A DNA stretch of 64,000 nt from Actinoallomurus spadix (GTDB lineage: Bacteria; Actinomycetota; Actinomycetes; Streptosporangiales; Streptosporangiaceae), in contig NZ_JAMXMX010000010.1 of NCBI RefSeq assembly GCF_024055725.1, forward strand, positions 227,217-291,216, in the 5' to 3' direction. The notes beneath the pieces are model-generated. The model was given only the letters and a program-made list of their open reading frames with translations. It did no database searches and was not told where the DNA came from. The position numbers were made by a program, and so were the translations under genes. Below, piece after piece: positions 55,474 to 63,948 of the stretch. Position 1 is the first letter of the stretch, and the number at the start of each line of letters is the position of its first letter.

Positions 55474-56067
55474 ATGCTCCGCAATTCTTTCGTCATCATT
55501 TCCGTGATGCTGCTCGTCCTGTCCGGGTGCGGCGGCGGCACGAAGAACCGGCCGGAGGCCCGGCCTCCGGCCGCCGGAGCGCCGGCGGCCCCGGGCGCGT
55601 CCGCACCAGGGGGCTACGGGCAGACGGCCACTCCGGCGGCCTGCCCGACCACGAGGCAGAGGCACTTCGTCAAGACGCGGTTCCTCACCAACGCCGGGCT
55701 GGCGGCGGGCACGTTCCGGCGCTACATCTACAAGCCGTACCGGGCGGGCGCGTTCAACAGCGGCGCGCCCAAGCGGAAGCGGACGATCGTCAAGGCGGCC
55801 GCGGCCGCCATCTTCGCCTTCGACCAGCTCCGGCGGGCGAAGGCGAACGCCCAGGCCGACCCCACGCTCTGCAAGGTGCTCATCGGCCCCATCGACAAGC
55901 TCACCGCGTCGATGAAGGACCTGCACGGCAAGCTCAAGGGCGGGAACGTCGACTCCGGGCTGATCGGCTCGGTCGCCGGTGGCGTCGCCGGGTTCCACAA
56001 GGACGCCGCGAGCGCCGGTGCCGGCTTCAAAGACAAGGAGCCGCCGGCGAGCGCGGTCGGCGGCTGA
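55474..56067 (+). CDS. Lipoprotein, unknown family
   Basis: 197 residues. Lipobox VLSGC at Cys19 after MLRNSFVIISVMLLVL; Pro/Ala/Gly-rich linker (~25-55), then an all-alpha domain with two cysteines (AACPTTRQRHF, PTLCKVLIGPI) and helices rich in Ala and Lys. Family not recognised. ATG 55474 follows GGGGGAA. It ends 98 bases before the AAA+ ATPase gene on the same strand, so a functional link is possible but unproven. Confidence 0.78.
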   Translation: MLRNSFVIISVMLLVLSGCGGGTKNRPEARPPAAGAPAAPGASAPGGYGQTATPAACPTTRQRHFVKTRFLTNAGLAAGTFRRYIYKPYRAGAFNSGAPKRKRTIVKAAAAAIFAFDQLRRAKANAQADPTLCKVLIGPIDKLTASMKDLHGKLKGGNVDSGLIGSVAGGVAGFHKDAASAGAGFKDKEPPASAVGG

Positions 56068-56152
56068 AGGAGCCGTACGGTGACGATCGCGTGACTCCCG
56101 CCGTTCCGGGCCACGCGGTCGTCACCCTCCGGTGAACGGGCCGCGCAGCGAT

Positions 56153-56158
56153 TAGGCT
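56153..56158 (+). promoter_or_regulatory. -10 box of leaderless AAA+ operon
   Basis: TAGGCT, exactly 7 bases before the GTG at 56166; no Shine-Dalgarno. Identical in sequence and spacing to the purD box at 30958. Confidence 0.55.
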
Positions 56159-56165
56159 CTACCGG

Positions 56166-57977
56166 GTGACAACGCAGCCGGGCCCTTCGGGCGACACACG
56201 ACTGGCGAGCTGGCCCGCGTTCGTCCGCGAGCTGGACGCCACCCTGTCCGTCCACGCGCAGTACGTCCTGTGGGGCAACCTGCACGACAGCTTCCTCGTC
56301 CCCGACGAGGGCCGCCTCTTCCCGCTGCGTGAGCTGCTCTGGGAGGCGCTCCGCCGCAGCGGCTACTCCTTCATGGTGGTCTACGACCGCGTCGACGGGC
56401 TGCGTGTCCTCCCCGCCGACGACACGGCCGCCGCGGACGCCGCGGCGAGCCTCTTCGGCAGCCGCGTCGACGAGCGCAAGCCGCCCTCCCTCGAAGGGCT
56501 CCGCACGTACCTCGGCGCGCTGGCCCGCCCGGCCCGGCAGATCCGCGCCGCGTTCGTCATCGACTACGCCTCCCGGATCGCGCGCAGCCCCACCGACCTC
56601 GAACCCGCCGAGCGCGACTTCTTCGTGTTCTGCGAGAAACTGTCCCGCACGGCCCTGCCGGTGCGCGGGGACGGCGACCGGCCCAAACCGCTGTACAACC
56701 CGGTCATCTGGCTGGCCGACCGCCCCGGTGACCTGCCGCAGTGGTTCACCGCCGACAACGACGCGGTCCGCGAGATCGCCATCCCGCGCCCCCACCTCGG
56801 CGACCGGCAGCAGACCGCGCGCCTGCTGGCCCGGGCGTTCGAGACGACCGATCCGGACGTCGACGTCACCGACGACTTCGCCCAGGAGGCGGAGGGCCTC
56901 ACCCTCCAGGCGATGATCGAGATCACCCGGCTCGCCAAGGAGCGCGACGTCCCGCTGCACGACCTGCCCGACGCCGTCCGCACGTACAAGCTGGGCGTGC
57001 TCGACAACCCCTGGAAGCGCGAGCACCTGCGCCGGCGCATCGTCGACGGCGAGGAGCGGGTGCCGTCGCGCGTCGTCGGGCAGCCGCAGGCGGTCACCAA
57101 GACCCTGGACATCCTCAAGCGCGCGGTGCTGGGCCTGTCCGGCGCGCAGGCCGCCCGCGCCTCCAGCCGCCCGCGCGGCGTGCTGTTCTTCGCCGGGCCG
57201 ACCGGCGTCGGCAAGACCGAACTGGCGAAGGCCATCACCTCGCTCGTGTTCGGCAACGAGGACGCCTACCTCCGCTTCGACATGAGCGAGTTCTCCGCCG
57301 AGCACGCGGGGGACCGGCTCATCGGCTCCCCGCCGGGCTACGTCGGTTTCGAGGCCGGCGGCGAGCTGACCAACGCGGTCCGCCAGGACCCGTTCCGGGT
57401 GATCCTGTTCGACGAGATCGAGAAGGCCCATCCGCGCATCCTCGACAAGTTCCTGCAGATCCTGGAGGACGGGCGGCTCACCGACGGCCGGGGCAACACC
57501 GCGTTCTTCTCCGAGTCGATCCTCGTCTTCACCTCCAACCTCGGCACGCGGGGCATCCGGCCCGGCATGCCGTACGAGGACCTGGAGGCCCAGGTGCGCA
57601 GCGCGGTCACCGAGCACTTCACGACCGCGCTGAACCGCCCGGAGCTGCTCAACCGCTTCGGCGACAACATCGTGATCTTCGACTTCATCGGTCCCGAGGC
57701 GGCGGACAAGATCTTCGATCTGCAGCTGGCCAACATCTGCCGCCGCGTGAGTGACGAACACCACATGAAGCTGCGCCTGTCGGACGAGGTGACCGCGACC
57801 CTGCGCGCCTGGTGCACGAGCGAGCTCGACAAGGGCGGCCGGGGCATCGGCATGGCCCTGGAGTCGTACTTCATCAACCCCCTCGCCCGCGCGCTGTTCG
57901 ACCTGGGCCCGACCGGCGACGTGACGGTCTCGGGCGTGCACCGCAACGGCAGCATCGTCCGGCTGGACCTGCGGTGA
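56166..57977 (+). CDS. AAA+ ATPase, ClpB/ClpA-type module with novel N-terminal half
   Basis: 603 residues. Residues ~300-600 are a Clp-type AAA_2 module with C-terminal ClpB_D2-small domain: Walker [16 protein letters not shown] near 345, pore-like GSPPGYVGFEAGG near 390, Walker [12 protein letters not shown] near 418, sensor FTSNLGTRG, arginine finger region LNRPELLNRFGDN. Residues 1-290 are not the Clp N domain; they look like an inactive AAA fold (ASWPAFVRELDATLSVHAQYVLWGNLHDSF, AAFVIDYASRIAR, NPVIWLADRPGDLPQWF). No ClpP-binding loop is obvious. Stop overlaps the radical SAM gene start (GTGA). Confidence 0.88.
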   Translation: MTTQPGPSGDTRLASWPAFVRELDATLSVHAQYVLWGNLHDSFLVPDEGRLFPLRELLWEALRRSGYSFMVVYDRVDGLRVLPADDTAAADAAASLFGSRVDERKPPSLEGLRTYLGALARPARQIRAAFVIDYASRIARSPTDLEPAERDFFVFCEKLSRTALPVRGDGDRPKPLYNPVIWLADRPGDLPQWFTADNDAVREIAIPRPHLGDRQQTARLLARAFETTDPDVDVTDDFAQEAEGLTLQAMIEITRLAKERDVPLHDLPDAVRTYKLGVLDNPWKREHLRRRIVDGEERVPSRVVGQPQAVTKTLDILKRAVLGLSGAQAARASSRPRGVLFFAGPTGVGKTELAKAITSLVFGNEDAYLRFDMSEFSAEHAGDRLIGSPPGYVGFEAGGELTNAVRQDPFRVILFDEIEKAHPRILDKFLQILEDGRLTDGRGNTAFFSESILVFTSNLGTRGIRPGMPYEDLEAQVRSAVTEHFTTALNRPELLNRFGDNIVIFDFIGPEAADKIFDLQLANICRRVSDEHHMKLRLSDEVTATLRAWCTSELDKGGRGIGMALESYFINPLARALFDLGPTGDVTVSGVHRNGSIVRLDLR

Positions 57978-58651
57978 CCGCCGGCGAGACCGGTGGCCAG
58001 GAGCGGACACTCCTGCTGGCCAAGGCGCACTTCCCGGTCACGACCCTGGGACCGGGCCGCCGGGCGGGCATCTGGACCCAGGGCTGCACCATCCACTGCC
58101 CCGGCTGCCTGTCCCGCGACACCTGGGAGGCGGACCCGCGGACCGCCATCCCGGTCTCCGCGGTCCTCGGCTGGCTGCGGTCGCTGACCGGCGTCGACGG
58201 CGTCACGATCTCGGGGGGCGAGCCCTTCCAGCAGCCGGAGGCGCTGCGCGCCCTGCTGCTCGGCATCCGTGCCTGGGCACCGCCGGAGGTCGACATTCTG
58301 GTGTACAGCGGTTACGCCGCGTCACGGCTGCGGCGGTCCGCCCGCACGCGCGAACTCCTGGAGCTGTGCGATGCGGTGGTCACGGGACCGTACATTGAAC
58401 GCCTGAACCAGGTAGATCGGGGGCTTCGGTGGCGTGGATCGTCGAACCAACAGCTCATCACCGTCAGCGACCTTGGCAGGAAACGCTATGGTGACGCGGA
58501 GAGGGGCGAAGAACCCCCCCATATGCAGGTTTCGGTGGAAGACAACCGTATCTACTACATCGGGATTCCTCGGAGGGGCGACATGGAGCGGCTGACGCAG
58601 CGACTCTCGCTCTCCGGGGTACACGCCGGGGAGGTTTCATGGCGCCCCTGA
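57974..58651 (+). CDS. NrdG-like radical SAM enzyme
   Basis: 225 residues. The cluster motif is C38-x3-C42-x2-C45 (QGCTIHCPGCLSRDTW); the SAM-binding GGEPF follows near 78. The C-terminal part with VTGPYIERLNQ and GSSNQQLI matches activating enzymes of the anaerobic ribonucleotide reductase family (NrdG), but no nrdD is in the window, so it probably makes radicals on a different protein or peptide. GTG start overlaps the AAA+ stop; its end overlaps the FHA gene by 13 bases. A tail (~175-225) after the NrdG part is variable. Confidence 0.9.
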   Translation: MTAGETGGQERTLLLAKAHFPVTTLGPGRRAGIWTQGCTIHCPGCLSRDTWEADPRTAIPVSAVLGWLRSLTGVDGVTISGGEPFQQPEALRALLLGIRAWAPPEVDILVYSGYAASRLRRSARTRELLELCDAVVTGPYIERLNQVDRGLRWRGSSNQQLITVSDLGRKRYGDAERGEEPPHMQVSVEDNRIYYIGIPRRGDMERLTQRLSLSGVHAGEVSWRP

Positions 58652-59781
58652 CATGCCCGGTCTGTGCCGCGCCGGTACGGCAAGGGGATCTCATCTGCAT
58701 CAACTGCGGAGCGAACCTGGCCCGGCGGGAGGCACCCCCGGCACCGCAGCAGCCCGGCGGTTACCCGCCGCAGGACCAGGGGCAGTCGCCGTACGGGCAG
58801 CAGCAGTACGGCGCGCCACAGGACCAGCAGCCGCAGTACGGCGCACCGCAGCAGGACCAGTACGGCGCGCCGCAGCAGCCGTACGGCGCACCGCAGCAGG
58901 ACTACCAGCAGCCGTACGGCGCGCCCCAGCAGCAGCCCCCGTACGGGCAGGACCAGCCGCCGCAGTCCTACGGCGCGGCGCAGGAGCAGCAGCCGTACGG
59001 CGGGCCGCCGCAGCAGGACCAGCAGCCGCCCTACGGCGGGCAGCCCCAGCAGCACGACCCGTCTCCATACGGCGGCGCGCAGCAGTCCTACGGCGCACCA
59101 CCGGACCAGCAGCGGGGCAACCCGTACCCGCCGGCGCAGGGCCAGCCGTCGTACGGCGCGCCGCCCCAGCAGGACGCGTCCCCGTACGGCGCACCGCCGC
59201 AGCAGGACCAGCAGCCGCCCTACGGCGGGCAGCCCCAGCAGCAGTACGCCCCGCCGCAGCAGCAGGGTTACGGAGGCGGCTACGGCGGGCCGGGCGCGCC
59301 GCACGTGCCGCCGCCGCCGCGTGAGCCGACCATGACCGGCGGCGAGTCGACGGCCGCGTTCACGCCGTTCTGCCCGCACTGCGGCGCCGACATCCCCGAT
59401 GTCGGCAACCCCGTCTGCGTCAACTGCCTGCGCCCGCTGCACGACCAGCCCGGCGGGCCCGGCCCGCAGCAGGTCACGGTGTTCGTCCAGTTCTCCTCGG
59501 GCGAGGTGCAGGTCACCGCGGGCCAGGAGCTCGTCCTCGGCCGTGACCCGGTGCAGTCGCCGGTCGCCGGCACGTTCTCGCGGTTCGACAACGTGTCCCG
59601 CCGGCACGCGGTGCTGGGCGTCGACGGCACCGGCCAGGCGTGGGTGCGCGACGAGCGCTCGACGAACGGCACGTTCGTCAACGACCGGCGGCTCGGGCCG
59701 GGCGAACAGGCGCCGCTGCGGGACGGCGACTCCGTACGACTCGCCGCCGACGCGCGTGGCCAGGTCAGGTTCGGCCGCTGA
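58639..59781 (+). CDS. Zinc-ribbon / YGAPQQ-repeat / FHA protein
   Basis: 380 residues. N-terminal zinc ribbon with C6, C9, C20, C23; a low-complexity segment (~35-225) of about twenty YGxPQQ-type repeats rich in Tyr, Gly, Pro and Gln; a second zinc ribbon (FCPHCGADI ... VCVNCLRPL, ~243-265); and a C-terminal FHA domain (~280-380) with LGRDP, SRRHA and STNGTFV that should bind phosphothreonine. The repeat region is prion-like in composition. Start ATG lies inside the radical SAM gene, so the three genes are a coupled operon. Confidence 0.9.
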   Translation: MAPLTCPVCAAPVRQGDLICINCGANLARREAPPAPQQPGGYPPQDQGQSPYGQQQYGAPQDQQPQYGAPQQDQYGAPQQPYGAPQQDYQQPYGAPQQQPPYGQDQPPQSYGAAQEQQPYGGPPQQDQQPPYGGQPQQHDPSPYGGAQQSYGAPPDQQRGNPYPPAQGQPSYGAPPQQDASPYGAPPQQDQQPPYGGQPQQQYAPPQQQGYGGGYGGPGAPHVPPPPREPTMTGGESTAAFTPFCPHCGADIPDVGNPVCVNCLRPLHDQPGGPGPQQVTVFVQFSSGEVQVTAGQELVLGRDPVQSPVAGTFSRFDNVSRRHAVLGVDGTGQAWVRDERSTNGTFVNDRRLGPGEQAPLRDGDSVRLAADARGQVRFGR

Positions 59782-60035
59782 GGTGGTCTCTTCCGTGCCG
59801 GCCCGGTCCCGTGTCCTCGGGGCCGGGCCGTCGTGGATCAGCGACCGGCACCTCCCGCGCGTTCGGCCGCTCCTCCCCTGCCACGCCGATCTCCCGCCGT
59901 CACCGAAAGAAGTCCCGACAACACGCTCGCGGCGTGCACTAAAGGACGTCAATTGGGTACATGACACGAGGCAGAAACCGAGTCGCGGTGGCACGGATGA
60001 GTATGACCTCGAATGAGGGGCACGGTGAGACAGAC

Positions 60036-60503
60036 ATGCGAGGGCTCGTTATGGCGGTCAGACACCCCATAGCAGAGTCCTGGCAGCCACCACCGAACGA
60101 TTCGGCCGGCCCCATGAACGAGATGAAGTTCACGGCGGAACAGCTGCCAGGCGTGCGCCGCTTCGCCGAGGAGCACGCCCGCCGATACAAGGTCGACGAC
60201 GGCCTGATCGGCGACCTGGTGATCGCCGTCAACGAGATCGCCACGAACGCCGTCCGGCACGGGTCGGACCACGCGGAGCTGCGCATGTGGGCCGAGGACG
60301 GCCGTGTCATCGCCGAGATCCACGACAGCGGCACCTGGTACCTCTCGGCCGCGCCCGGCGCCACCCCGCCCCCGCCCGAGGCCGAGGGCGGCATGGGCAT
60401 CTGGGTCGCCCGCCAGATCTGCTCGGCCGTCTCCATCAGCACAGGCGACAGCGGCACCGTCGTACGATTGGAACTCTCCTCGACGGCGCGGCGGTACGTC
60501 TGA
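60036..60503 (+). CDS. RsbW-type anti-sigma kinase (HATPase)
   Basis: 155 residues from ATG 60036 (GGTGAGA upstream); in-frame ATGs at 59961 and 59997 are possible. GHKL ATPase fold: N box VIAVNEIATNAVRHG, G1 EIHDSGTW, G2 GGMGIWVARQI. Proteins of this type bind and inactivate sigma-B-like factors and phosphorylate a STAS antagonist; such a STAS gene follows 37 bases on. The sigma factor is not in the window. Confidence 0.88.
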   Translation: MRGLVMAVRHPIAESWQPPPNDSAGPMNEMKFTAEQLPGVRRFAEEHARRYKVDDGLIGDLVIAVNEIATNAVRHGSDHAELRMWAEDGRVIAEIHDSGTWYLSAAPGATPPPPEAEGGMGIWVARQICSAVSISTGDSGTVVRLELSSTARRYV

Positions 60504-60539
60504 CCGGTACCGTTGGTCCTCCGAGGCCGAGGGGGCACC

Positions 60540-60896
60540 ATGGCAGCGCTCGAACTTTCCTCCAGCCGGCATGGCGACCGTACCGTCCTGCACATCAGCG
60601 GCGAGTTGGACATCATCAGCCGGGCTGAGCTCGTCACGTGCCTGGACAAGACCATCCGGGAGCACGGCGCGAGAATCATCCTCGACCTGACCGGCCTGGA
60701 CTTCATGGACACCAGTGCGCTGAGCACGGTCGTCTCCTACTGGAAGCGCCTGACCGCCGGCGGAGACGGCTACCTCGCCCTGGCGGGCGCCCAGTACCGC
60801 ACCGCACGCGTCCTGTGGATCACCGGCCTGGCCCAGCGCCTCCCCATGTACGACGACGTCGCCGCCGCCCTGGAGGGCACCGAGAGCCACGCCTGA
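60540..60896 (+). CDS. STAS anti-sigma factor antagonist
   Basis: 118 residues. STAS domain with HISGELDIISRAELVTCLDK and the phosphoacceptor region LTGLDFMDTSALSTVV (DxSA/TSAL with Ser as acceptor). Unphosphorylated antagonist frees a sigma factor by binding the anti-sigma kinase. ATG at 60540 begins with an imperfect GGGGG ribosome-binding site. Forms a partner-switch pair with the preceding RsbW-like gene. Confidence 0.92.
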   Translation: MAALELSSSRHGDRTVLHISGELDIISRAELVTCLDKTIREHGARIILDLTGLDFMDTSALSTVVSYWKRLTAGGDGYLALAGAQYRTARVLWITGLAQRLPMYDDVAAALEGTESHA

Positions 60897-60945
60897 GGCC
60901 GCTCCCGCCCGCCGAGAGCGCCTCCCGCCGCGACGGAGCCATGCG

Positions 60946-61413
60946 TCAGCGGTCGAGGATGTGGGCGTTCGTCCTCGCCGCCGCGCCGGCGAGTTCGGGG
61001 ATCTCCACGACGGTGACGCCGGCGGCCTCCAGAGCCTGGACGCCGTGCGCGTCGGCGACGAAGACCGGCGGCTCGCGCCAGGCGACGACGACCCGCCGGA
61101 TCGGGGAGGCGAGGATCAGCTCGGCGCACGTCCGAGGCCGGGACCTGCGCCGCGTACAGGGCTCGAGGGAGCTGTACAGCGTGGCACCGCGCAGCCGCTC
61201 GTCATCGGGCGCGACCTTGCCGAGCGCGGACTCCTCGGCGTGGAGGTCCGGTCTCTCGCGCGAGAAGCCCCGGGAGATCTCGGCTCCGTGCTCATCGACG
61301 ATCACGCAGCCGACCGAGAAGGCGGTGTCACTCGGCGGGCACTGCCCGGCCAGCTCGACGGCGAGGGACAGCCATCGCCGGTCCCCGGAACCACTGGACG
61401 GTGCGGAGGACAC
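60946..61413 (-). CDS. Cytidine/deoxycytidylate deaminase-family protein
   Basis: 155 residues. Zinc site visible as HAEESAL (near 57) and EPCTRRRSRPRTC (PCx8C, near 85-97); in classical deaminases the spacing is PCxxC, so the site is longer. Resembles the N-terminal deaminase domain of RibD or tRNA/dCMP deaminases. GTG 61413 has AAGGGG six bases upstream and starts just before the domain; an ATG at 61488 extends with unrelated sequence. Confidence 0.85.
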   Translation of the reverse strand: MSSAPSSGSGDRRWLSLAVELAGQCPPSDTAFSVGCVIVDEHGAEISRGFSRERPDLHAEESALGKVAPDDERLRGATLYSSLEPCTRRRSRPRTCAELILASPIRRVVVAWREPPVFVADAHGVQALEAAGVTVVEIPELAGAAARTNAHILDR

Positions 61414-61764
61414 CCGGCACCCCTTCCTCTCGGCCTGACGTACGGCGACGGCGACCCACCACGCCCCGGGAGACACGACGCTCCTCATCGAGAGCTTAGG
61501 GGCGCGGCCGGACGGCGTGCCCGGGATGGGAGCGGTCGTGGGCGAGCCGGCCTCTGAGCAGATTCCGCACGCTTCCCTGGCCGTGATTCAGCCGGTTTCA
61601 GATGGTGCCCGAGGTGTTTACGTTAGGCCCGAAACAAGGGGGTGTTTGACTAATTCCTGACTTATCACGATTGAGAGTTGTCCCTGGTCGGCCCCCCACT
61701 GCCGTGATTCTTTCGACCTGCGCGGAGTCGGGGACCTTGATGAGCCCGCGCAGAAGGGGACATC
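61414..61764. other. Intergenic region with probable promoter of secreted protein
   Basis: About 350 bases. No gene recognised. TTGACT at 61646-61651 is a good -35, with a weak GATTGA 17 bases on. The ribosome-binding site AGAAGGGG of the next gene is at its end. The 61414-61500 part continues a minus-strand frame upstream of the deaminase gene. Confidence 0.45.
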
Positions 61765-63357
61765 GTGAAGAAGTTCGTAGTGCTCACCGCGGCCGCGACC
61801 GGGCTCGTGAGCTCGGTCGTCACGGCACCGGTGGCGGGGGCGGCACCGACGGCGGGGGCGCCGGCGGCCGAAGCACCGGCCGGCGGCATCACCTGGTCGC
61901 CCTGCCCGGACGACGACCCGGTCCTGGGCGGCCTGCTCCAAGGGCTGGAATGCGGCTCGCTCAAGGTTCCGCTCGACTACCGCCGGCCGCACGGCCGGCA
62001 GATCACCCTGGCGCTGACCCGCGCCGAGCACACCGCGCCGGACGCGCAGTACCAGGGCATCGTGCTGCTGAACCGTGGCCAGTGGCCCGGCGGAATCGGC
62101 CGCGACCTGCCCACCCGGTTCGCCAGGGGAACGACCGGGCTGCCGACGGCGATCGGCTCCACGTACGACTGGATCGGCTTCGACCCGCGCGGCGTCGGAG
62201 CCAGCGAACCGATGGTCACCTGCGATCCCGGCTACATCTACCCCGGCCGCGCCCAGGCGGATCCCGTACCGCGCACCGCCGCCGATGAACAGGAGTGGCT
62301 GGGCAAGGCCCGCGCGTACGCCCAGAGCTGCGGCGACAGGTACGGCGACGCGCTCACGTATCTCGGCACCAAGGACAGCGCCCGCGACATGGACATGATC
62401 CGGCGGGCGCTCGGCCAGGAACGGCTCAACTACCTGGGCTACGACTACGGCACGTACCTCGGCTCGGTCTACGCGTCGATGTTCCCGAACCGGGTCCGCC
62501 GGATGATCCTGGACACCGTGGCCCGGCCGAGCAGCGTCTGGTACGAGGCCGGTCTGGACCAGAATGCCGCGTCCGAGAAACGGGCCAGACTCTTCTTCGC
62601 CTGGATCGCCAAGTACGACGCGGTCTATCACCTGGGCACGACCGAGGCCGAGGTCGAGGACAATTACTTCGAGGGCAGGATCTCGGTCCGCGAGGCGCCG
62701 ATCGACGGCAAGATCGGCCCTGCCGAATACGACGACATCTTCTCGGTCGACGTGTACCGCAATTACTCCTGGCCCTACCACGCGAAGGTGCTGGCCGACT
62801 GGGTGCTGCGCCAGGATCCGGCCGGGCTGCGGGCCGGCTTCAGCGAGCCGGGATACCCCCACCAGAACCTCCAGGCGATGTACAACGCGGTCCAGTGCCG
62901 CGACGCCGCCTGGCCGCGTGACTGGAAGCGCTGGCACAACGACTACTCCCGTCAGTACCGGGCGGGCGACACGTTCGCGACCTGGCGGAACGCCTGGACC
63001 AACGCCCCGTGCGCCTTCTGGCCGGTGCCGGCCGACAAGCCGCAGAAGGTCGGCGGGCCTGACGTGAACGTCCTGCTGGTGCAGCCGGAGAACGACCCCG
63101 TGCACGGAGTCGCCGGCGCGTACGAGACGCACCGGCTGTTCCCGAACTCCCGTCTCATCCTCGAGCGCGGCGGTGACAACGTGGACGCGGCGCTGTCGGC
63201 CAACGATGACGTCTGCCTCAACGACCACGTCAGCGCCTACCTGAAGGACGGCACCCGCCCGGCGGCCAGGAAGGGCATCGACGCCGTCTGCCAGGCGAAC
63301 CCCGAGCCGGCCCCGGCGGCCCCCGCCCTCTCCGCGGCACGGCCCGACCTGCCCTGA
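61765..63357 (+). CDS. Secreted tripeptidyl-aminopeptidase-family pseudoenzyme
   Basis: 530 residues. Signal peptide MKKFVVLTAAATGLVSSVVT to AGA. The fold is the alpha/beta-hydrolase of Streptomyces tripeptidyl aminopeptidases/SlpD-E: oxyanion strand GIVLLNRGQWPGG, DWIGFDPRGVGASEP, elbow YLGYDYGTYLG, and DPVHG with Asp444. The nucleophile Ser is Asp227, and the C-terminal His of GGH(G) is missing (RGGDNVDA, Asp471-Asn472). So the triad has lost two of three residues and peptidase activity is not expected. GTG start with AGAAGGGG upstream. Confidence 0.85.
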   Translation: MKKFVVLTAAATGLVSSVVTAPVAGAAPTAGAPAAEAPAGGITWSPCPDDDPVLGGLLQGLECGSLKVPLDYRRPHGRQITLALTRAEHTAPDAQYQGIVLLNRGQWPGGIGRDLPTRFARGTTGLPTAIGSTYDWIGFDPRGVGASEPMVTCDPGYIYPGRAQADPVPRTAADEQEWLGKARAYAQSCGDRYGDALTYLGTKDSARDMDMIRRALGQERLNYLGYDYGTYLGSVYASMFPNRVRRMILDTVARPSSVWYEAGLDQNAASEKRARLFFAWIAKYDAVYHLGTTEAEVEDNYFEGRISVREAPIDGKIGPAEYDDIFSVDVYRNYSWPYHAKVLADWVLRQDPAGLRAGFSEPGYPHQNLQAMYNAVQCRDAAWPRDWKRWHNDYSRQYRAGDTFATWRNAWTNAPCAFWPVPADKPQKVGGPDVNVLLVQPENDPVHGVAGAYETHRLFPNSRLILERGGDNVDAALSANDDVCLNDHVSAYLKDGTRPAARKGIDAVCQANPEPAPAAPALSAARPDLP

Positions 63358-63369
63358 AGTTCGCGCGGC

Positions 63370-63411
63370 CACGGCGCTCCCACCCCCGGCACCGGGGGTG
63401 GGAGCGCCGTG
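63370..63411 (+). terminator. Strong terminator after secreted pseudo-peptidase gene
   Basis: 18-bp perfect stem CACGGCGCTCCCACCCCC / GGGGGTGGGAGCGCCGTG with loop GGCACC. Confidence 0.9.
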
Positions 63412-63412
63412 C

Positions 63413-63565
63413 GCGATCGCACGGGACTTGTCCCACGGCCGCCTCCGTACGGACTTCCGCGCAGAGGACTTCGTCCTCATCACCCGTGGCGCCATGGCGA
63501 ACATGACCGGCGCCGCCGGCTGGCGCAGGCACCTCACGCTCGTACTCGAAGGCATCCGCGTCTGA
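63413..63565 (+). pseudogene. C-terminal fragment of a TetR-family regulator
   Basis: The frame from 63413 to TGA 63563-63565 reads AIARDLSHGRLRTDFRAEDF then VLITRGAMANMTGA and WRRHLTLVLEGIRV, the typical last two helices of a TetR ligand-binding domain. There is no start codon or DNA-binding domain; the fragment begins at the terminator hairpin, so the 5' two-thirds have been deleted. Confidence 0.75.
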
Positions 63566-63640
63566 ACACCGGCCTGCCTGGCCTTGGAACTCGACGCCGT
63601 CTGACCGATGAGCGCGGGCGCGAGGCCGACCCTTCTACTG

Positions 63641-63672
63641 TTACAGCGATTACCGTGATTACAGTGATACAG
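63641..63672 (+). repeat. 9-bp direct repeats upstream of the LysR gene
   Basis: TTACAGCGA, TTACCGTGA, TTACAGTGA in perfect 9-base register (63641, 63650, 63659), then TACAG. Lies 41 bases upstream of the LysR start and may be a regulator-binding array; 9-base spacing is close to one helical turn. Confidence 0.7.
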
Positions 63673-63712
63673 GGGTGGACGGCGGTCCGCCGCGGGGAGG
63701 GAACGGGAGTCC

Positions 63713-63948
63713 ATGAGCCTTCGCCAGTTCGAGTACGCCCTGGCCGTCGCCCAGGAGGGCTCGGTGACGGCGGCGGCGGAGCTGCTGCACGTCGCCCAGC
63801 CGTCGATGTCCCAGCAGATCCGCAACCTGGAGCGGGAACTCGGCGTGCAGTTGTTCGCCCGCACGCCGACCGGACTGGTGCCCACCGTGGTCGGCCGCGC
63901 GTTCCTGCGGGAGGCGGAGGCCGCGGTGAGCGCGGCGCGGCGGGCTAA
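63713..63948 (+). pseudogene. LysR-family regulator, interrupted
   Basis: ATG 63713. The first ~78 codons are a clear LysR HTH (MSLRQFEYALAVAQEGSVTAA, LHVAQPSMSQQIRNLERELG, LFARTPTGLVPTVVGRAFL). After AARRAK the similarity stops and a TGA follows within seven codons, while full LysR proteins have ~300 residues. The break coincides with a CTAA target and an insertion-sequence-like end, so the gene is disrupted. Confidence 0.85.
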
